NCBI GenBank assembly: GCA_947383835.1
Contig: CANDEV010000001.1
Location: forward strand, 1-64,000
Direction of reading: 5' to 3'
Origin: an uncultured Clostridia bacterium
Lineage (GTDB): Bacteria > Bacillota > Clostridia > Oscillospirales > Ruminococcaceae
Length of the DNA stretch: 64,000 bases
The notes beneath the pieces are model-generated. The model did not search any database. It saw only the letters and a list, made by a program, of their open reading frames with translations, and was not told where the DNA came from. Of the stretch, positions 16,502 through 25,403 are shown in pieces (within the stretch, counting starts at the first letter, position 1; each line of letters starts with the position of its first letter). A program made the position numbers and the translations under genes.

Positions 16502-18143
16502 TAGGTTCATTTTTTCCCATATTAAGACTTTTGCGAGTTATGCTTTTATCCTCTGCAAAGCTTTCAGCGGGAATCTTGCTTAACTGTGCGTTATCTCCTG
16601 CCGACAAAATATTTGACATAAAATTTATTGGGTTTACCCTTAAATCAATTCTGTCCGTATACACAATGATTTTTTCGACGTAGAGATTTATAAGCTGACG
16701 CGTTTCCGCCAAAGTTCCCGATTGGAACATAGTCTTTGCTTTTACGAACGCCGCGTTTATCTCCTCGTCGGGGATTTTTACGGCTTTCATTTTTCCCTTG
16801 AGAGTTTCAAGCTTATCAGCAAGATTATCACGCTCGTTTTCAAGCTTAGAAAGAGCAGTCACAAGCGAGGCGTTACCAGTCTCGGCAATGACATTGGTGA
16901 GGTTTGAAATTCTTCCGTTCAGCCTCGAAATTTCCTTTTTCATAACAGCGGCGCTCTCCGTCATATCGGAAGAATTGTTCAACGTAAATGTGTTGTAATC
17001 TTTTATAATGTTGGGAACATATTTCTCGTCGAAAATTATGTCTGACAGTACTTTCAGCACAAAGGCTTCAACGTATTTTTTATTGACTTCTTTGTTTTTG
17101 CAGATTATGTTGGTTTTTGTTGTGCGGTTGTTGCAGCGGTATGTAACCATAGTGGTTTTGCTCCTGCCGCAGTTGTGGCGATTTCCGCAGTATACCGCAC
17201 CGCACTCACCGCAATAAATTTTGCCCGAAAGCAGATAAACCTCTTTAGCCGCCGAAGTGGGCGTTTTATTTGAACGGCTGTTCATTATTTCCTGTACCTT
17301 ATCAAAGGTTTCCTTGCTTATTATCGCGGGGACACCGTTTTCAATGCGGATAATATCCTCGGCAGGCTTGCTTTTGTGGTTATTCCGCTTATTGTCGGTT
17401 TTAGCCTGAGCGCGGTTATAAATGTACACTCCGCAGTATTTTTCATTTCTGAGAATATCGTGCAGAGAATTTTTGCCGAACGGCTTGCCCAGTTTGGTTT
17501 TCATACCGTTTTCGTTAAGCTGCTTGATAATATGAGAATAGCCCTTGCCGTCAAGTACGCTTTGAAAAATGAACCTGACAGCAAGAGCTTCTTCATTATC
17601 TATTTCCAGCAATTTTGTTTGTGGGTCAACTCTGTATCCAAGCGGCGGTTTCCCGCCGTTGTGCTGACACTTCAAAGCATTCTCGTTGAGTCCCTTGCGG
17701 ACTTCGCGGGCAAGGTTTCTGGAATAGTACTCATTCATGCCCTCAAGGACGCTTTCAAGGATAATGCTTTCGGGATTATCCTCGTCAAGATTTTCTATCA
17801 CGCTGATAAGTGTTGTATTGTGACGTTTAAGCTCCATACGGTAGCCTATACTGTCGGAACGGTTTCGTGCAAAGCGGTCAAGCTTATGTACCAGAACGAA
17901 ATCAAACTTGTCAGCATCGCCTATCATAGCAAGGAAGCCCGAGCGGTTTTCTGAGGTTGTCGCTGATTTTGCACGGTCTATGTATTCACTGACAATTTTA
18001 ATATGGTTGCGGTCTGCATATTCGCGGCAAGCTCTTAGCTGCGCATCTATGCTTTCCTCACGCTGATTATCGCTTGAAAACCTTGCGTAAATTGCCGCTG
18101 TAGGAATGTTTCCCGAAGCCAAGATTTTGTCAATTCGTTTCAT
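16488..18143 (-). CDS. large serine recombinase / integrase
   Basis: 551 residues, started at an ATG after AAGGAGGAAGTTACCC. The N-terminal resolvase domain has IYARFSSDNQREESIDAQ with the catalytic Ser, followed by FDFVLVHKLDRFARNR. The central Recombinase domain (GKPPLGYRVDP... NSLHDILRNEKYCGVY) is followed by a zinc ribbon (CGECGAVYCGNR) and a coiled-coil tail. Enzymes of this size catalyse directional attP x attB integration of phages and conjugative elements. It is probably the integrase of the element occupying the left part of the window; attachment sites were not found. Coupled to a 55-residue gene just upstream. Confidence 0.9.
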   Translation of the reverse strand: MKRIDKILASGNIPTAAIYARFSSDNQREESIDAQLRACREYADRNHIKIVSEYIDRAKSATTSENRSGFLAMIGDADKFDFVLVHKLDRFARNRSDSIGYRMELKRHNTTLISVIENLDEDNPESIILESVLEGMNEYYSRNLAREVRKGLNENALKCQHNGGKPPLGYRVDPQTKLLEIDNEEALAVRFIFQSVLDGKGYSHIIKQLNENGMKTKLGKPFGKNSLHDILRNEKYCGVYIYNRAQAKTDNKRNNHKSKPAEDIIRIENGVPAIISKETFDKVQEIMNSRSNKTPTSAAKEVYLLSGKIYCGECGAVYCGNRHNCGRSKTTMVTYRCNNRTTKTNIICKNKEVNKKYVEAFVLKVLSDIIFDEKYVPNIIKDYNTFTLNNSSDMTESAAVMKKEISRLNGRISNLTNVIAETGNASLVTALSKLENERDNLADKLETLKGKMKAVKIPDEEINAAFVKAKTMFQSGTLAETRQLINLYVEKIIVYTDRIDLRVNPINFMSNILSAGDNAQLSKIPAESFAEDKSITRKSLNMGKNEPNPSR

Positions 18144-18297
18144 GGGTAACTTCCTCCTTTGCGCTTAAAATGTTGAATATTACCGTCATAAGCAGCTCAC
18201 AGCGGCTTAACGCGGTTTCGTTTTCCGCGGATTTACATACATTATAATTTCCGCGGTTTAAATCTTCTCTTGTTATTGTGTAAGATAGAGTGTTCAT
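18130..18297 (-). CDS. small protein, 55 aa, overlapping the integrase start
   Basis: Starts at an ATG at 18297 behind TATATAGGAGGCAGTGTT, a very strong ribosome site. Its last codons overlap the first codons of the recombinase by 14 nt, and the recombinase ribosome site AAGGAGG lies inside it, a coupled arrangement. The sequence (starts MNTLSYTITREDLNRGNYNV) has Cys at residues 21 and 33 and a helical LMTVIFNIL segment. Short proteins at this position occur beside serine integrases in Clostridia; the function is unknown to me. Confidence 0.6.
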   Translation of the reverse strand: MNTLSYTITREDLNRGNYNVCKSAENETALSRCELLMTVIFNILSAKEEVTHETN

Positions 18298-18388
18298 AAC
18301 ACTGCCTCCTATATATTATTTTTACACCCCTGTTATTGTTGTATTAAAATAATATATATTCAAAATAGCTTAGTATCCGATTGGCTGA

Positions 18389-18473
18389 GCCGACCGTGAA
18401 TTTTATACAGTATAGAAAAGAACCGCCATATCCGTACAATCACTTGGAGGGTATGGCGGTTGTTTCGGTCGGC
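18389..18473. repeat. nested inverted repeats, possible structured RNA or site
   Basis: Outer arms GCCGACCG (18389-18396) and CGGTCGGC (18466-18473) enclose an inner perfect 10-bp pair AACCGCCATA (18421-18430) / TATGGCGGTT (18452-18461). The elements between are 24, 21 and 4 nt. No T-run follows directly. It lies in the space between the divergent integrase operon and the orphan 686-residue gene. Confidence 0.5.
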
Positions 18474-18560
18474 ATAATTGTTGAAATGCGTGTATTTTTC
18501 TATTATATTCCTGTATGCCTACTGTATGTGCAACAAAAATTTTTTTATTTTTATAAAAAC

Positions 18561-18589
18561 TTGACAAACTTGACTGAATATGTTACACT
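18561..18589 (+). promoter_or_regulatory. sigma-A-type promoter for the orphan gene
   Basis: TTGACA (18561-18566), a 17-nt spacer and TACACT (18584-18589) precede the AAGGAG ribosome site and ATG at 18639. Confidence 0.65.
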
Positions 18590-18638
18590 AAATATTGGAA
18601 GTTATAGACTGTTTTAGTAGTTAAGGAGATTGCAGAAT

Positions 18639-20699
18639 ATGAAAATTTTGAAAGTCGAAAAAGGACTAACCGCAAAGAAATTTAAGGAAATAGATCGTGT
18701 TGTGAAAAGGCGATTAGAAGCAGGAAGAATTTGTAATGAAAATCCGGTGTATCTTATTGATTCCACCGATATGGGAAAAAAATATTATATAAAGTATCTT
18801 TTTCGCGAAAATGCTCAATCACGAGCGTTTAAGTGTTTTTGGGTATTAGACACTAAAAAAAATCGAAAGAAATATAGATCATTAGATTCGTATAAAATAA
18901 AAAACTTAGATTTAAAATATAATCTACCTAATTTTGTCGATAATAACGTAATGGTCAACAATATGAATACGTTGCATATTATTCATAAAAATTTTGGGTG
19001 GCAACAATATTTCAATATTTACATATATAGATACTTTGTTAATATTGATAATAAAATAAGCGATGAATATAAGGTGCTTTGTAAATATTTTGATGCAACA
19101 AATCATGATTTTTCATTACCTATATTTGCCTATATGCTTTTTTCAAAATGCAAATCGTTGTTTAATCAGTTTGCTTCCGCAGTTAAAGTCTCTAAAAAGA
19201 ATTTTGCCTTACATATAAAAGGTACTGACAATTGCAGTAAAAATTACAATATAAAAGAATATATGTCATACTTCAACAAAAATTTTTTTGACAGTAACAT
19301 TTTGAATTTGAAAAATCCATTTCCCACAGAAGCTGATAAAAAATTTGTATTTCCGCGCGTACCCGATCCGTTTCATTTAAGCAGCGCCAAATTTAATATC
19401 AAAGATATTTCTGTTTTACTGTGCGATTCATCACATAAAAAATCCAAAAGCACGCCTACAAATGTAAGTCAATCTAAAATACAACATAATCTCGGATTGC
19501 CAATCTCATTTATATATTTTAATATAAACGCAGATGCTCAATCTTTTATTAATATTTCTTCACCAACAGATTTATATACAACAGAGTTATTGCCAAATGA
19601 CAACTCACCTATACTCAATCCAAATCCTAAATTTGAATTTAAAAATTTAATAAATGACTATATTAAATATATTGAAAAAATATTAAGCGATGAAGTTACT
19701 GAAATGGACAAAAAATACAAAAAAGAAATATTAGAAAAAATTGATGCCGAATTTTATGAAAATTCAGTAATGCACGGATATAGAGACCATTTTATCCAAG
19801 AAATGCTTAATATAGACCACTTAAATAAAGATTATATAAATGAAGTGGAAAAGTTAATATTGAAATTGCGATATAATGACTTTGAAAATATTTACGAAAA
19901 TTGTAAGAAGTATGACGGTTGCTATCATACCAAAGAATGGAAACAATTTGTGCAAACTTATAAACCATCTATAAATTATGACGTGTGCGAAAAAGCTGTA
20001 GAGCATGATAAGCACTTTCCCGAACTATTAGACAAAATGCAGGAGAGATACCGCGAAACGCTGTTTAATGAATACGTGCAAACCAAAAGCTACAGACCCG
20101 CATATTTTGACAATCTTTACAAAGAGGCGGAAAAAACTTTAAAAACTAAGAAAGCCTACCCTACACAAGTTAAACGCTGGTCGTTCTTACTTGCCTCTAT
20201 GATTAGCTTTAAAAATTACATTGATGAATGCTTGCCAGAAAAATCTGAGAGCTTTGACAAGTATTTTCATGAATTTAAGGATATTGCAATAAAAATGTGC
20301 AATACTCCGCCGGATAGAAATATAGACAATGCAACAGCTCTTTCTGAATTTTCGGCGTTTTTAAAGGCAGAAATAGAAAATAATGCTATAATTGACATTG
20401 AATTGGAAACTGATTCGGAAACCGGATGGATAGACTATCAAGCAAAAGAAATTTACCTTGATAATTCACAAAAAAAAGATTTTTACAAAAAATTTACAAG
20501 ATTTCTTAAAGAGCGGGGCGAACACCTAAAACTTAGTAAAAGGGCATTTAATCGTGATATATTGGAAGCAAATAAAATTATTGAATCCTATAACACAAGC
20601 CAAAAAACCAATGTTGAACGCTATGACCGTGAACATAGAATAGGTGGGAAGCCATATCGCGTGCTTATCTTGGACTGCAACTACTTAAACATAAAATAA
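18639..20699 (+). CDS. large orphan protein, 686 aa, cargo-like
   Basis: The ATG at 18639 is preferred over an upstream TTG because TTAAGGAG lies 10 nt before it. Codon use is extremely AT-rich (many AAA, ATA, AAT), more so than in the core genes to the right. I recognise no domain in residues 1-560, which are Asn/Lys/Tyr-rich with several predicted helices. The last ~95 residues (GWIDYQAKEIYLDNSQKKDF, then HRIGGKPYRVLILDC) resemble the small C-terminal winged-helix found after phage/plasmid primase-helicases. It stands alone with its own promoter beside an integrase, the usual position of accessory cargo. A defence or replication role is possible but not shown. Confidence 0.65.
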   Translation: MKILKVEKGLTAKKFKEIDRVVKRRLEAGRICNENPVYLIDSTDMGKKYYIKYLFRENAQSRAFKCFWVLDTKKNRKKYRSLDSYKIKNLDLKYNLPNFVDNNVMVNNMNTLHIIHKNFGWQQYFNIYIYRYFVNIDNKISDEYKVLCKYFDATNHDFSLPIFAYMLFSKCKSLFNQFASAVKVSKKNFALHIKGTDNCSKNYNIKEYMSYFNKNFFDSNILNLKNPFPTEADKKFVFPRVPDPFHLSSAKFNIKDISVLLCDSSHKKSKSTPTNVSQSKIQHNLGLPISFIYFNINADAQSFINISSPTDLYTTELLPNDNSPILNPNPKFEFKNLINDYIKYIEKILSDEVTEMDKKYKKEILEKIDAEFYENSVMHGYRDHFIQEMLNIDHLNKDYINEVEKLILKLRYNDFENIYENCKKYDGCYHTKEWKQFVQTYKPSINYDVCEKAVEHDKHFPELLDKMQERYRETLFNEYVQTKSYRPAYFDNLYKEAEKTLKTKKAYPTQVKRWSFLLASMISFKNYIDECLPEKSESFDKYFHEFKDIAIKMCNTPPDRNIDNATALSEFSAFLKAEIENNAIIDIELETDSETGWIDYQAKEIYLDNSQKKDFYKKFTRFLKERGEHLKLSKRAFNRDILEANKIIESYNTSQKTNVERYDREHRIGGKPYRVLILDCNYLNIK

Positions 20700-20704
20700 T
20701 AAAA

Positions 20705-20731
20705 TTAGCACTCTTAAATCGAGAGTGCTAA
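20705..20731. promoter_or_regulatory. perfect CIRCE operator (HrcA-binding site)
   Basis: TTAGCACTC (20705-20713), exactly 9 nt, then GAGTGCTAA (20723-20731) is the full consensus of the HrcA-controlled CIRCE element. Facing left, a TATAAT box (20744-20739 on the minus strand) sits just upstream, though its -35 box is poor. CIRCE normally precedes groES or hrcA; here the next leftward sequence is the 3' end of the orphan gene. The same hairpin plus flanking T-runs could also act as a bidirectional terminator. Confidence 0.7.
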
Positions 20732-20800
20732 TTTTTACATTATATACATATAAATATCACAAAAAATACACATCATACAGTTATACTATAATCAAGGACA

Positions 20801-20829
20801 GAAAAAGACCGCAGGCATAACACCTGCGG
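20801..20829 (-). terminator. ssrA terminator
   Basis: On the minus strand CCGCAGG-N7-CCTGCGG is followed by TCTTTTTC. It lies about 30 nt beyond the mature 3' end of tmRNA. Confidence 0.8.
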
Positions 20830-20856
20830 CACCACAAATTTGTATGTGGGTTTGGC

Positions 20857-21206
20857 TGGTGGAGATGACGGGAATCGAACCCGTGTCCGAAAACCTATCC
20901 GCATGAACTTCTACGAGTGTAGTTTGTTATTAACATTCCCTCGCATTATCGGAAACAAACACCCAACAATGCTTGGTAGTCTGCAATACACTATGCGGAC
21001 GCAGACACTTCCGCAAAGCGTTCACCGCTGATCGACGCCCAAACCGAAGCCGCGGTACTCAACGGCAGGACGAGCAGCGCTTAAGCGGCTGCTAATTCAA
21101 AATTATTGTTGTCGTCTAATTTTAAAACGGTGCCGTTTTAAGAGATGGCACAATCCTCTACTCGCTTATCATGTTTCAAAATCCCCGTCGAAACCTTTAC
21201 ATCCCC
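20857..21206 (-). ncRNA. ssrA: transfer-messenger RNA
   Basis: About 350 nt. The 5' end GGGGATGTAAAGGTTTCGAC and the 3' end GGGTTCGATTCCCGTCATCT followed by CCACCA form the tRNA-like acceptor and T arm, with an encoded CCA. The tag frame, read on the minus strand, ends DDNNNFELAAA followed by TAA at 21083-21081, which is the expected proteolysis-tag ending. The exact resume codon is uncertain: the frame reads ...LKLDDNNNFELAAA and no canonical Ala resume codon stands out. tmRNA rescues stalled ribosomes with SmpB, whose gene lies 59 nt upstream on the same strand. Confidence 0.95.
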
Positions 21207-21264
21207 ATTTAGAAGCATGAGGCAAGGATTTTATGCCCCATTGTATCTCATTCTCCTTTTGATG

Positions 21265-21729
21265 TCAGTGATTGCGCTCCTTTACGGCGCGTTCAATATC
21301 ACGCTGCGCTGCCCTTGCCGCCATATCATCCCGCTTGTCATGGAGCTTTTTACCCTTGCAGAGTCCCACTTGGACCTTTACCATAGAACCCTTGAAATAT
21401 ACCGATATCGGTATCAGCGTAAGCCCCTCCTGCTTGACCTTGCCCAAAAGCTGCATTATCTGCTTTTTGTGGAGCAGCAGCTTCCTGACCCGCATAGGGT
21501 CGCGGTTGAAAATATTGCCGTGGTCATATGGAGAAATATGCATACCCTTTACCCAAAGCTCACCGTCGTCAATTGAACACCAACTGTCCTTCAAGTTAAT
21601 ACCGCCGCGGCGTATGGATTTGACCTCAGTACCCACAAGCTCAATGCCTGCCTCGTAGCTGTCGAGGATAAAATATTCATGCCGCGCCTTGCGATTTTCG
21701 GCAATTGTTTTAAAAGAAGTTTTTTCCAT
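21265..21729 (-). CDS. smpB: SsrA-binding protein SmpB
   Basis: I start at the ATG at 21729, which has AAAAGGACG upstream; an earlier frame start lacks a ribosome site. The 154-residue protein shows the family landmarks: NRKARHEYFILDSYEAGIEL, GTEVKSIR, HISPYDHGN and DPMRVRKLLLHKKQI, with a basic C-terminal tail (GKKLHDKRDDMAARAAQRDI). SmpB binds the tRNA-like part of tmRNA and delivers it to stalled ribosomes. The gene order smpB-ssrA on one strand makes partner expression likely linked. Confidence 0.97.
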   Translation of the reverse strand: MEKTSFKTIAENRKARHEYFILDSYEAGIELVGTEVKSIRRGGINLKDSWCSIDDGELWVKGMHISPYDHGNIFNRDPMRVRKLLLHKKQIMQLLGKVKQEGLTLIPISVYFKGSMVKVQVGLCKGKKLHDKRDDMAARAAQRDIERAVKERNH

Positions 21730-21834
21730 AGCAAACGTCCTTTTCTTCGACAAACGTTGGTTGATAAGGTCAGCACCTGTTTACAGGCAGTACCTTATTA
21801 TACAACACTTTTTCCGATTTGTCAAGACAAAAAA

Positions 21835-21864
21835 CGCCGTTCAAAAATTTTTTTCCGAACGGCG
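21835..21864 (-). terminator. terminator between the DUF6514-like gene and smpB
   Basis: The minus strand has CGCCGTTC-N14-GAACGGCG followed by TTTTTTG. It ends the upstream gene's transcript, so smpB needs its own promoter in 21,730-21,830. Confidence 0.75.
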
Positions 21865-21876
21865 CAAATACAAACA

Positions 21877-22140
21877 TTAAACCGTAAACTCTGCTGTTAC
21901 AAGCTCCTCCATTACCTCTGACAGCGTTGAGGGAAGTACAAAATTGTCCGCTGTCATGGCGAAAATCCTCTCGGCAAATCCTGCATCTGAAGTAATGTCG
22001 TTGACCGCCGCTGTTTCCGGCTCTCCGAAAATAACGGACGTCACAGATATCCCGTAATGCGTTCTGCCGTCAAATTCCTCCGCAAACAGCTCGTAACGCA
22101 GCTTTCCCTTGGCTTCTTCAAAAGTTTTGATAATTCTCAT
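21877..22140 (-). CDS. DUF6514-like small protein
   Basis: An 87-residue protein started at the ATG at 22140, which follows GAGAAAGGAACTTAAAA; an open frame continues upstream without a ribosome site. The sequence MRIIKTFEEAKGKLRYELF, then YGISVTSVIFGE and a C-terminal LSEVMEELV helix fit a small alpha/beta protein widespread in Clostridia (DUF6514-like). The function is not known. It is monocistronic, closed by the hairpin at 21,835. Confidence 0.6.
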   Translation of the reverse strand: MRIIKTFEEAKGKLRYELFAEEFDGRTHYGISVTSVIFGEPETAAVNDITSDAGFAERIFAMTADNFVLPSTLSEVMEELVTAEFTV

Positions 22141-22416
22141 TTTTAAGTTCCTTTCTCTTATTTTTTTCTTTGTTCCGTACTGCCGTATTTTTATCTCTTG
22201 CAGTGCCATAATTATACAATAAAAAGGAAATATACGGCAATATAAAATTTTCGGAATTTTTCTGCAAGTTTCAGCAAAATACGACAGTGCTTAAAACCGA
22301 TTTTGTAGAAATTGCAAAACAAATAAATCATAAACATAGCGATAATAACAAACAGTCCAAAAGATTGTTATTATTTTCTACAAATATTACAATAATATTA
22401 AGGAGTGTGAATTTAT

Positions 22417-25032
22417 ATGAATGCACAAAAATTTACTCAAAAATCTCTGGACGCAATAAACTCAGCCCAAAGTACAGCTATCGAATATCAAAATCAAAGC
22501 GTTGAACAGGAGCATATCCTCTATGCTCTTTTGGAGCAGGAAAGCGGTCTTATTCCCCAGCTTTTCACCAAAATGGGTGCGGACGCTTCCTCCCTGACAA
22601 GCGAGGTAACAAAGCTTGTTGCGTCTCTTCCGAGAGTTACGGGAAGCGGCAGAGAGGCAAACACGGTATATATCACTCAGGACGTTGACAAGACGCTTAA
22701 CAAAGCCGAGGAGACCGCAAAAAATATGCGGGACGACTTTATTTCCGTTGAGCATATAATGCTTGCCCTTTTCGACACCGCCAACGACCGTCTTAAAAAG
22801 CTTTTCGGCAGCTTTTCACTTGATAAGAACAAGTTCCTTGCCGCCCTGAAAGAAGTCCGCGGCAATCAGCGCGTTACAAGCGACAATCCCGAGGACACAT
22901 ATGACGTGCTGAAAAAATACGGTCAGGACTTAGTCGAGCTTGCCAAGCAGAACAAGCTTGATCCCGTTATCGGACGTGACGCGGAGATACGGAACGTTGT
23001 CCGCATATTGTCCAGAAAAACCAAAAACAACCCTGTTATAATCGGTGAGCCGGGCGTTGGTAAAACCGCTATTGTGGAGGGTCTTGCACTGCGTATCGTG
23101 CGTGGGGACGTACCCGACAACCTTAAAGACAGGAAGCTTTTCAGCCTTGACATGGGCAGTCTTATCTCGGGCGCAAAGTTCCGCGGAGAGTTTGAGGAGC
23201 GTTTAAAAGCCGTCCTTAACGAAGTTAAAAAGTCTGACGGACGTATCATTCTGTTCATAGACGAGCTGCACACCATTGTTGGCGCAGGCAAGACAGACGG
23301 CGCAATGGACGCCGGAAATCTGCTCAAGCCAATGCTTGCCCGCGGCGAGCTGCACTGCATAGGCGCAACCACTCTCAATGAATACAGAAAATACATTGAA
23401 AAAGACCCCGCTCTTGAACGTCGTTTCCAGCCTGTTATGGCGGACGAACCTACGGTGGAGGACACTATTTCCATACTTCGCGGACTGAAAGAACGGTATG
23501 AGGTTTTCCACGGCGTTAAAATTCAGGATTCCGCGCTAATTACGGCTGCTACCCTTTCAAACAGGTATATTTCCGACCGTTTTCTCCCCGACAAGGCTAT
23601 CGACCTTGTGGACGAAGCCTGCGCGCTGATACGCACGGAAATGGACTCCATGCCCGCTGAAATGGACGACCTTGCTCGAAAAATAATGCAGCAGGAAATT
23701 GCCGAGACCGCTCTAAAAAAAGAGGACAGCAAGCTCGCCGCAGAGGAGCTTGCGGAAGTCCAAAAAGAGCTTTCGGAAATGCGTTCCGAGTTCAACGAAA
23801 TGAAAGCCCGCTGGGAAAATGAAAAGGTGACGATCTCACGTCTGCAAAAGCTCCGTGAGGATATTGAGCAGACCAACGCCGACATTGCCAACGCAGAGAG
23901 AGTACACGATCTGAACAAAGCCGCAGAGCTTAAATACGGCAAGCTGCCCGCGCTGAAAAAGGAACTGGAGGAAGCGGAGGACGCTGCCGAAAAACAAAAG
24001 GAAAAGGCGGACAATCTGCTCCGCGACAAAGTCACAGACGAGGAAATAGCCCGAATTGTTGGCAGGTGGACTGGCATACCCGTTTCAAAGCTTATGGAGG
24101 GAGAGCGTGAAAAGCTGCTGAATTTGGAGGAAATTCTTCACAAGCGTGTTATCGGTCAGGACGAGGCTGTCCAAAAGGTCAGCGAGGCGATACTACGCTC
24201 ACGTGCAGGCATACAAGACCCAAACCGTCCCATAGGTTCGTTCCTGTTTATGGGACCCACAGGCGTTGGCAAGACCGAACTTGCAAAGGCGCTTGCCCAG
24301 TCGCTTTTTGACGATGAACACAATATCGTCCGAATTGACATGACCGAATACATGGAGAAACACAGCGTTAGCCGCTTGATCGGAGCACCTCCGGGATACG
24401 TTGGTTATGAGGAGGGCGGTCAGCTTACGGAGGCTGTACGCCGCAAGCCCTATGCGGTAATTCTTTTCGATGAGGTGGAAAAGGCGCACCCGGATGTTTT
24501 CAATATTCTTCTGCAAATTCTTGACGACGGTCGTGTTACCGACTCACAGGGCAGGACGGTGGATTTCAAGAACACCATAATTATTCTGACCTCCAATCTC
24601 GGCTCCGACTATATTTTGGACGGTATTGACGAAAACGGGGTTATCTCCGACGAAGCGCGTGAACAGGTGAACCGCGTTTTAAAGGGACATTTTCGTCCCG
24701 AATTTCTGAACCGTCTTGATGAGATAGTGTTCTACAAGCCGCTGACCAAAAAGGAGATTTACCCCATAATCGACCTTATGCTTGGGGACTTGCGAAACCG
24801 TCTGAAGAGCAGGCAGCTTGATGTTGCGGTCACGGACGCGGCAAAGGATTATATTGTCACGGAGGGCTATGACCCCATATACGGAGCTCGTCCGCTGAAA
24901 CGGTTTATCCAACGTCGGCTGGAAACTATGATAGCCCGCACCATAATAGGCGGTGATATTGAGCCTTACTCGGTGCTTAAGGTTGATCATGACGGTGAAA
25001 AGCTTACACTTGCCTCGGAAAAGCAGAATTAA
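22417..25032 (+). CDS. clpB: ATP-dependent chaperone ClpB
   Basis: 871 residues, with TTAAGGAGTGTG before the ATG. Domains in order: Clp N-terminal repeats (1-145), AAA-1 with GEPGVGKTA near residue 206 and LFIDELH near 277, a coiled-coil M domain (~405-530), AAA-2 with GPTGVGKTE near 610 and LFDEVEKAH near 680, and a C-terminal D2-small domain. The M domain and full length identify ClpB rather than ClpC. It forms a hexamer that extracts polypeptides from aggregates with DnaK. No CIRCE element is visible directly upstream; control of this copy is not apparent from the sequence. Confidence 0.97.
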   Translation: MNAQKFTQKSLDAINSAQSTAIEYQNQSVEQEHILYALLEQESGLIPQLFTKMGADASSLTSEVTKLVASLPRVTGSGREANTVYITQDVDKTLNKAEETAKNMRDDFISVEHIMLALFDTANDRLKKLFGSFSLDKNKFLAALKEVRGNQRVTSDNPEDTYDVLKKYGQDLVELAKQNKLDPVIGRDAEIRNVVRILSRKTKNNPVIIGEPGVGKTAIVEGLALRIVRGDVPDNLKDRKLFSLDMGSLISGAKFRGEFEERLKAVLNEVKKSDGRIILFIDELHTIVGAGKTDGAMDAGNLLKPMLARGELHCIGATTLNEYRKYIEKDPALERRFQPVMADEPTVEDTISILRGLKERYEVFHGVKIQDSALITAATLSNRYISDRFLPDKAIDLVDEACALIRTEMDSMPAEMDDLARKIMQQEIAETALKKEDSKLAAEELAEVQKELSEMRSEFNEMKARWENEKVTISRLQKLREDIEQTNADIANAERVHDLNKAAELKYGKLPALKKELEEAEDAAEKQKEKADNLLRDKVTDEEIARIVGRWTGIPVSKLMEGEREKLLNLEEILHKRVIGQDEAVQKVSEAILRSRAGIQDPNRPIGSFLFMGPTGVGKTELAKALAQSLFDDEHNIVRIDMTEYMEKHSVSRLIGAPPGYVGYEEGGQLTEAVRRKPYAVILFDEVEKAHPDVFNILLQILDDGRVTDSQGRTVDFKNTIIILTSNLGSDYILDGIDENGVISDEAREQVNRVLKGHFRPEFLNRLDEIVFYKPLTKKEIYPIIDLMLGDLRNRLKSRQLDVAVTDAAKDYIVTEGYDPIYGARPLKRFIQRRLETMIARTIIGGDIEPYSVLKVDHDGEKLTLASEKQN

Positions 25033-25048
25033 TAAGTGCAAAAAATTT

Positions 25049-25086
25049 GTCCGCATATTGCAGCATAGCAATGTGCGGACTTTTTG
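25049..25086 (+). terminator. clpB terminator
   Basis: A 13-bp stem with one G-U pair (25049-25061 with 25068-25080), a 6-nt loop and TTTTTG directly after it. Confidence 0.85.
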
Positions 25087-25096
25087 TATTCGTATG

Positions 25097-25372
25097 TTAA
25101 TAGTCTTTATGATGTTGTTCCTCATATTTGTGCTTTGTAGCCATACCGCCGCGAATGTGCCGCTCCTGCTTGTTTATCTCCAGTATTTCTTTAACAGCGG
25201 GGTACATCTGCGGGCAGACCACGGGAAGCTTTTCGGTGATATCTTTATGTACAGTAGATTTTGAAATTCCAAACTGTTTAGCAGCGGCACGAACAGTAGC
25301 TTTGTGTTCGAGGATATAGCGCCCCAGAATGACCGCGCGTTCCTCAATATCCTGACCTGCTTTGACTTTCAA
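25097..25372 (-). CDS. spoIIID: sporulation transcription factor SpoIIID
   Basis: The protein reads DIEERAVILGRYILEHKATV, then AAAKQFGISKSTVHKDITEK and RHIRGGMATKHKY, matching SpoIIID along its length. The HTH is GISKSTVHKD and the C-terminal basic helix contacts DNA. SpoIIID activates and represses mother-cell genes after sigma-E. I favour a TTG start at 25372, since GGAG lies 8 nt upstream; a GTG at 25381 would overlap that site. Its presence shows the organism has a sporulation program. A miniature element ends 32 nt upstream of the start. Confidence 0.93.
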   Translation of the reverse strand: MKVKAGQDIEERAVILGRYILEHKATVRAAAKQFGISKSTVHKDITEKLPVVCPQMYPAVKEILEINKQERHIRGGMATKHKYEEQHHKDY

Positions 25373-25403
25373 TATGCTCACTCCAATACACAGTAGTTCT
25401 ATA

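Noticed and set aside
18381..18617. 78-codon open frame upstream of the orphan gene
   Set aside because: It runs through the nested inverted repeats and the TTGACA/TACACT promoter, lacks a ribosome site and reads as hydrophobic noise.
20702..20736. Reading the CIRCE hairpin only as a terminator for the orphan gene
   Set aside because: The exact 9-9-9 CIRCE pattern and an upstream TATAAT make a pure terminator less likely, though a dual role is not excluded.
21145..21576. 143-codon plus-strand frame across ssrA and smpB
   Set aside because: It is the antisense of tmRNA and smpB, both of which are certain.
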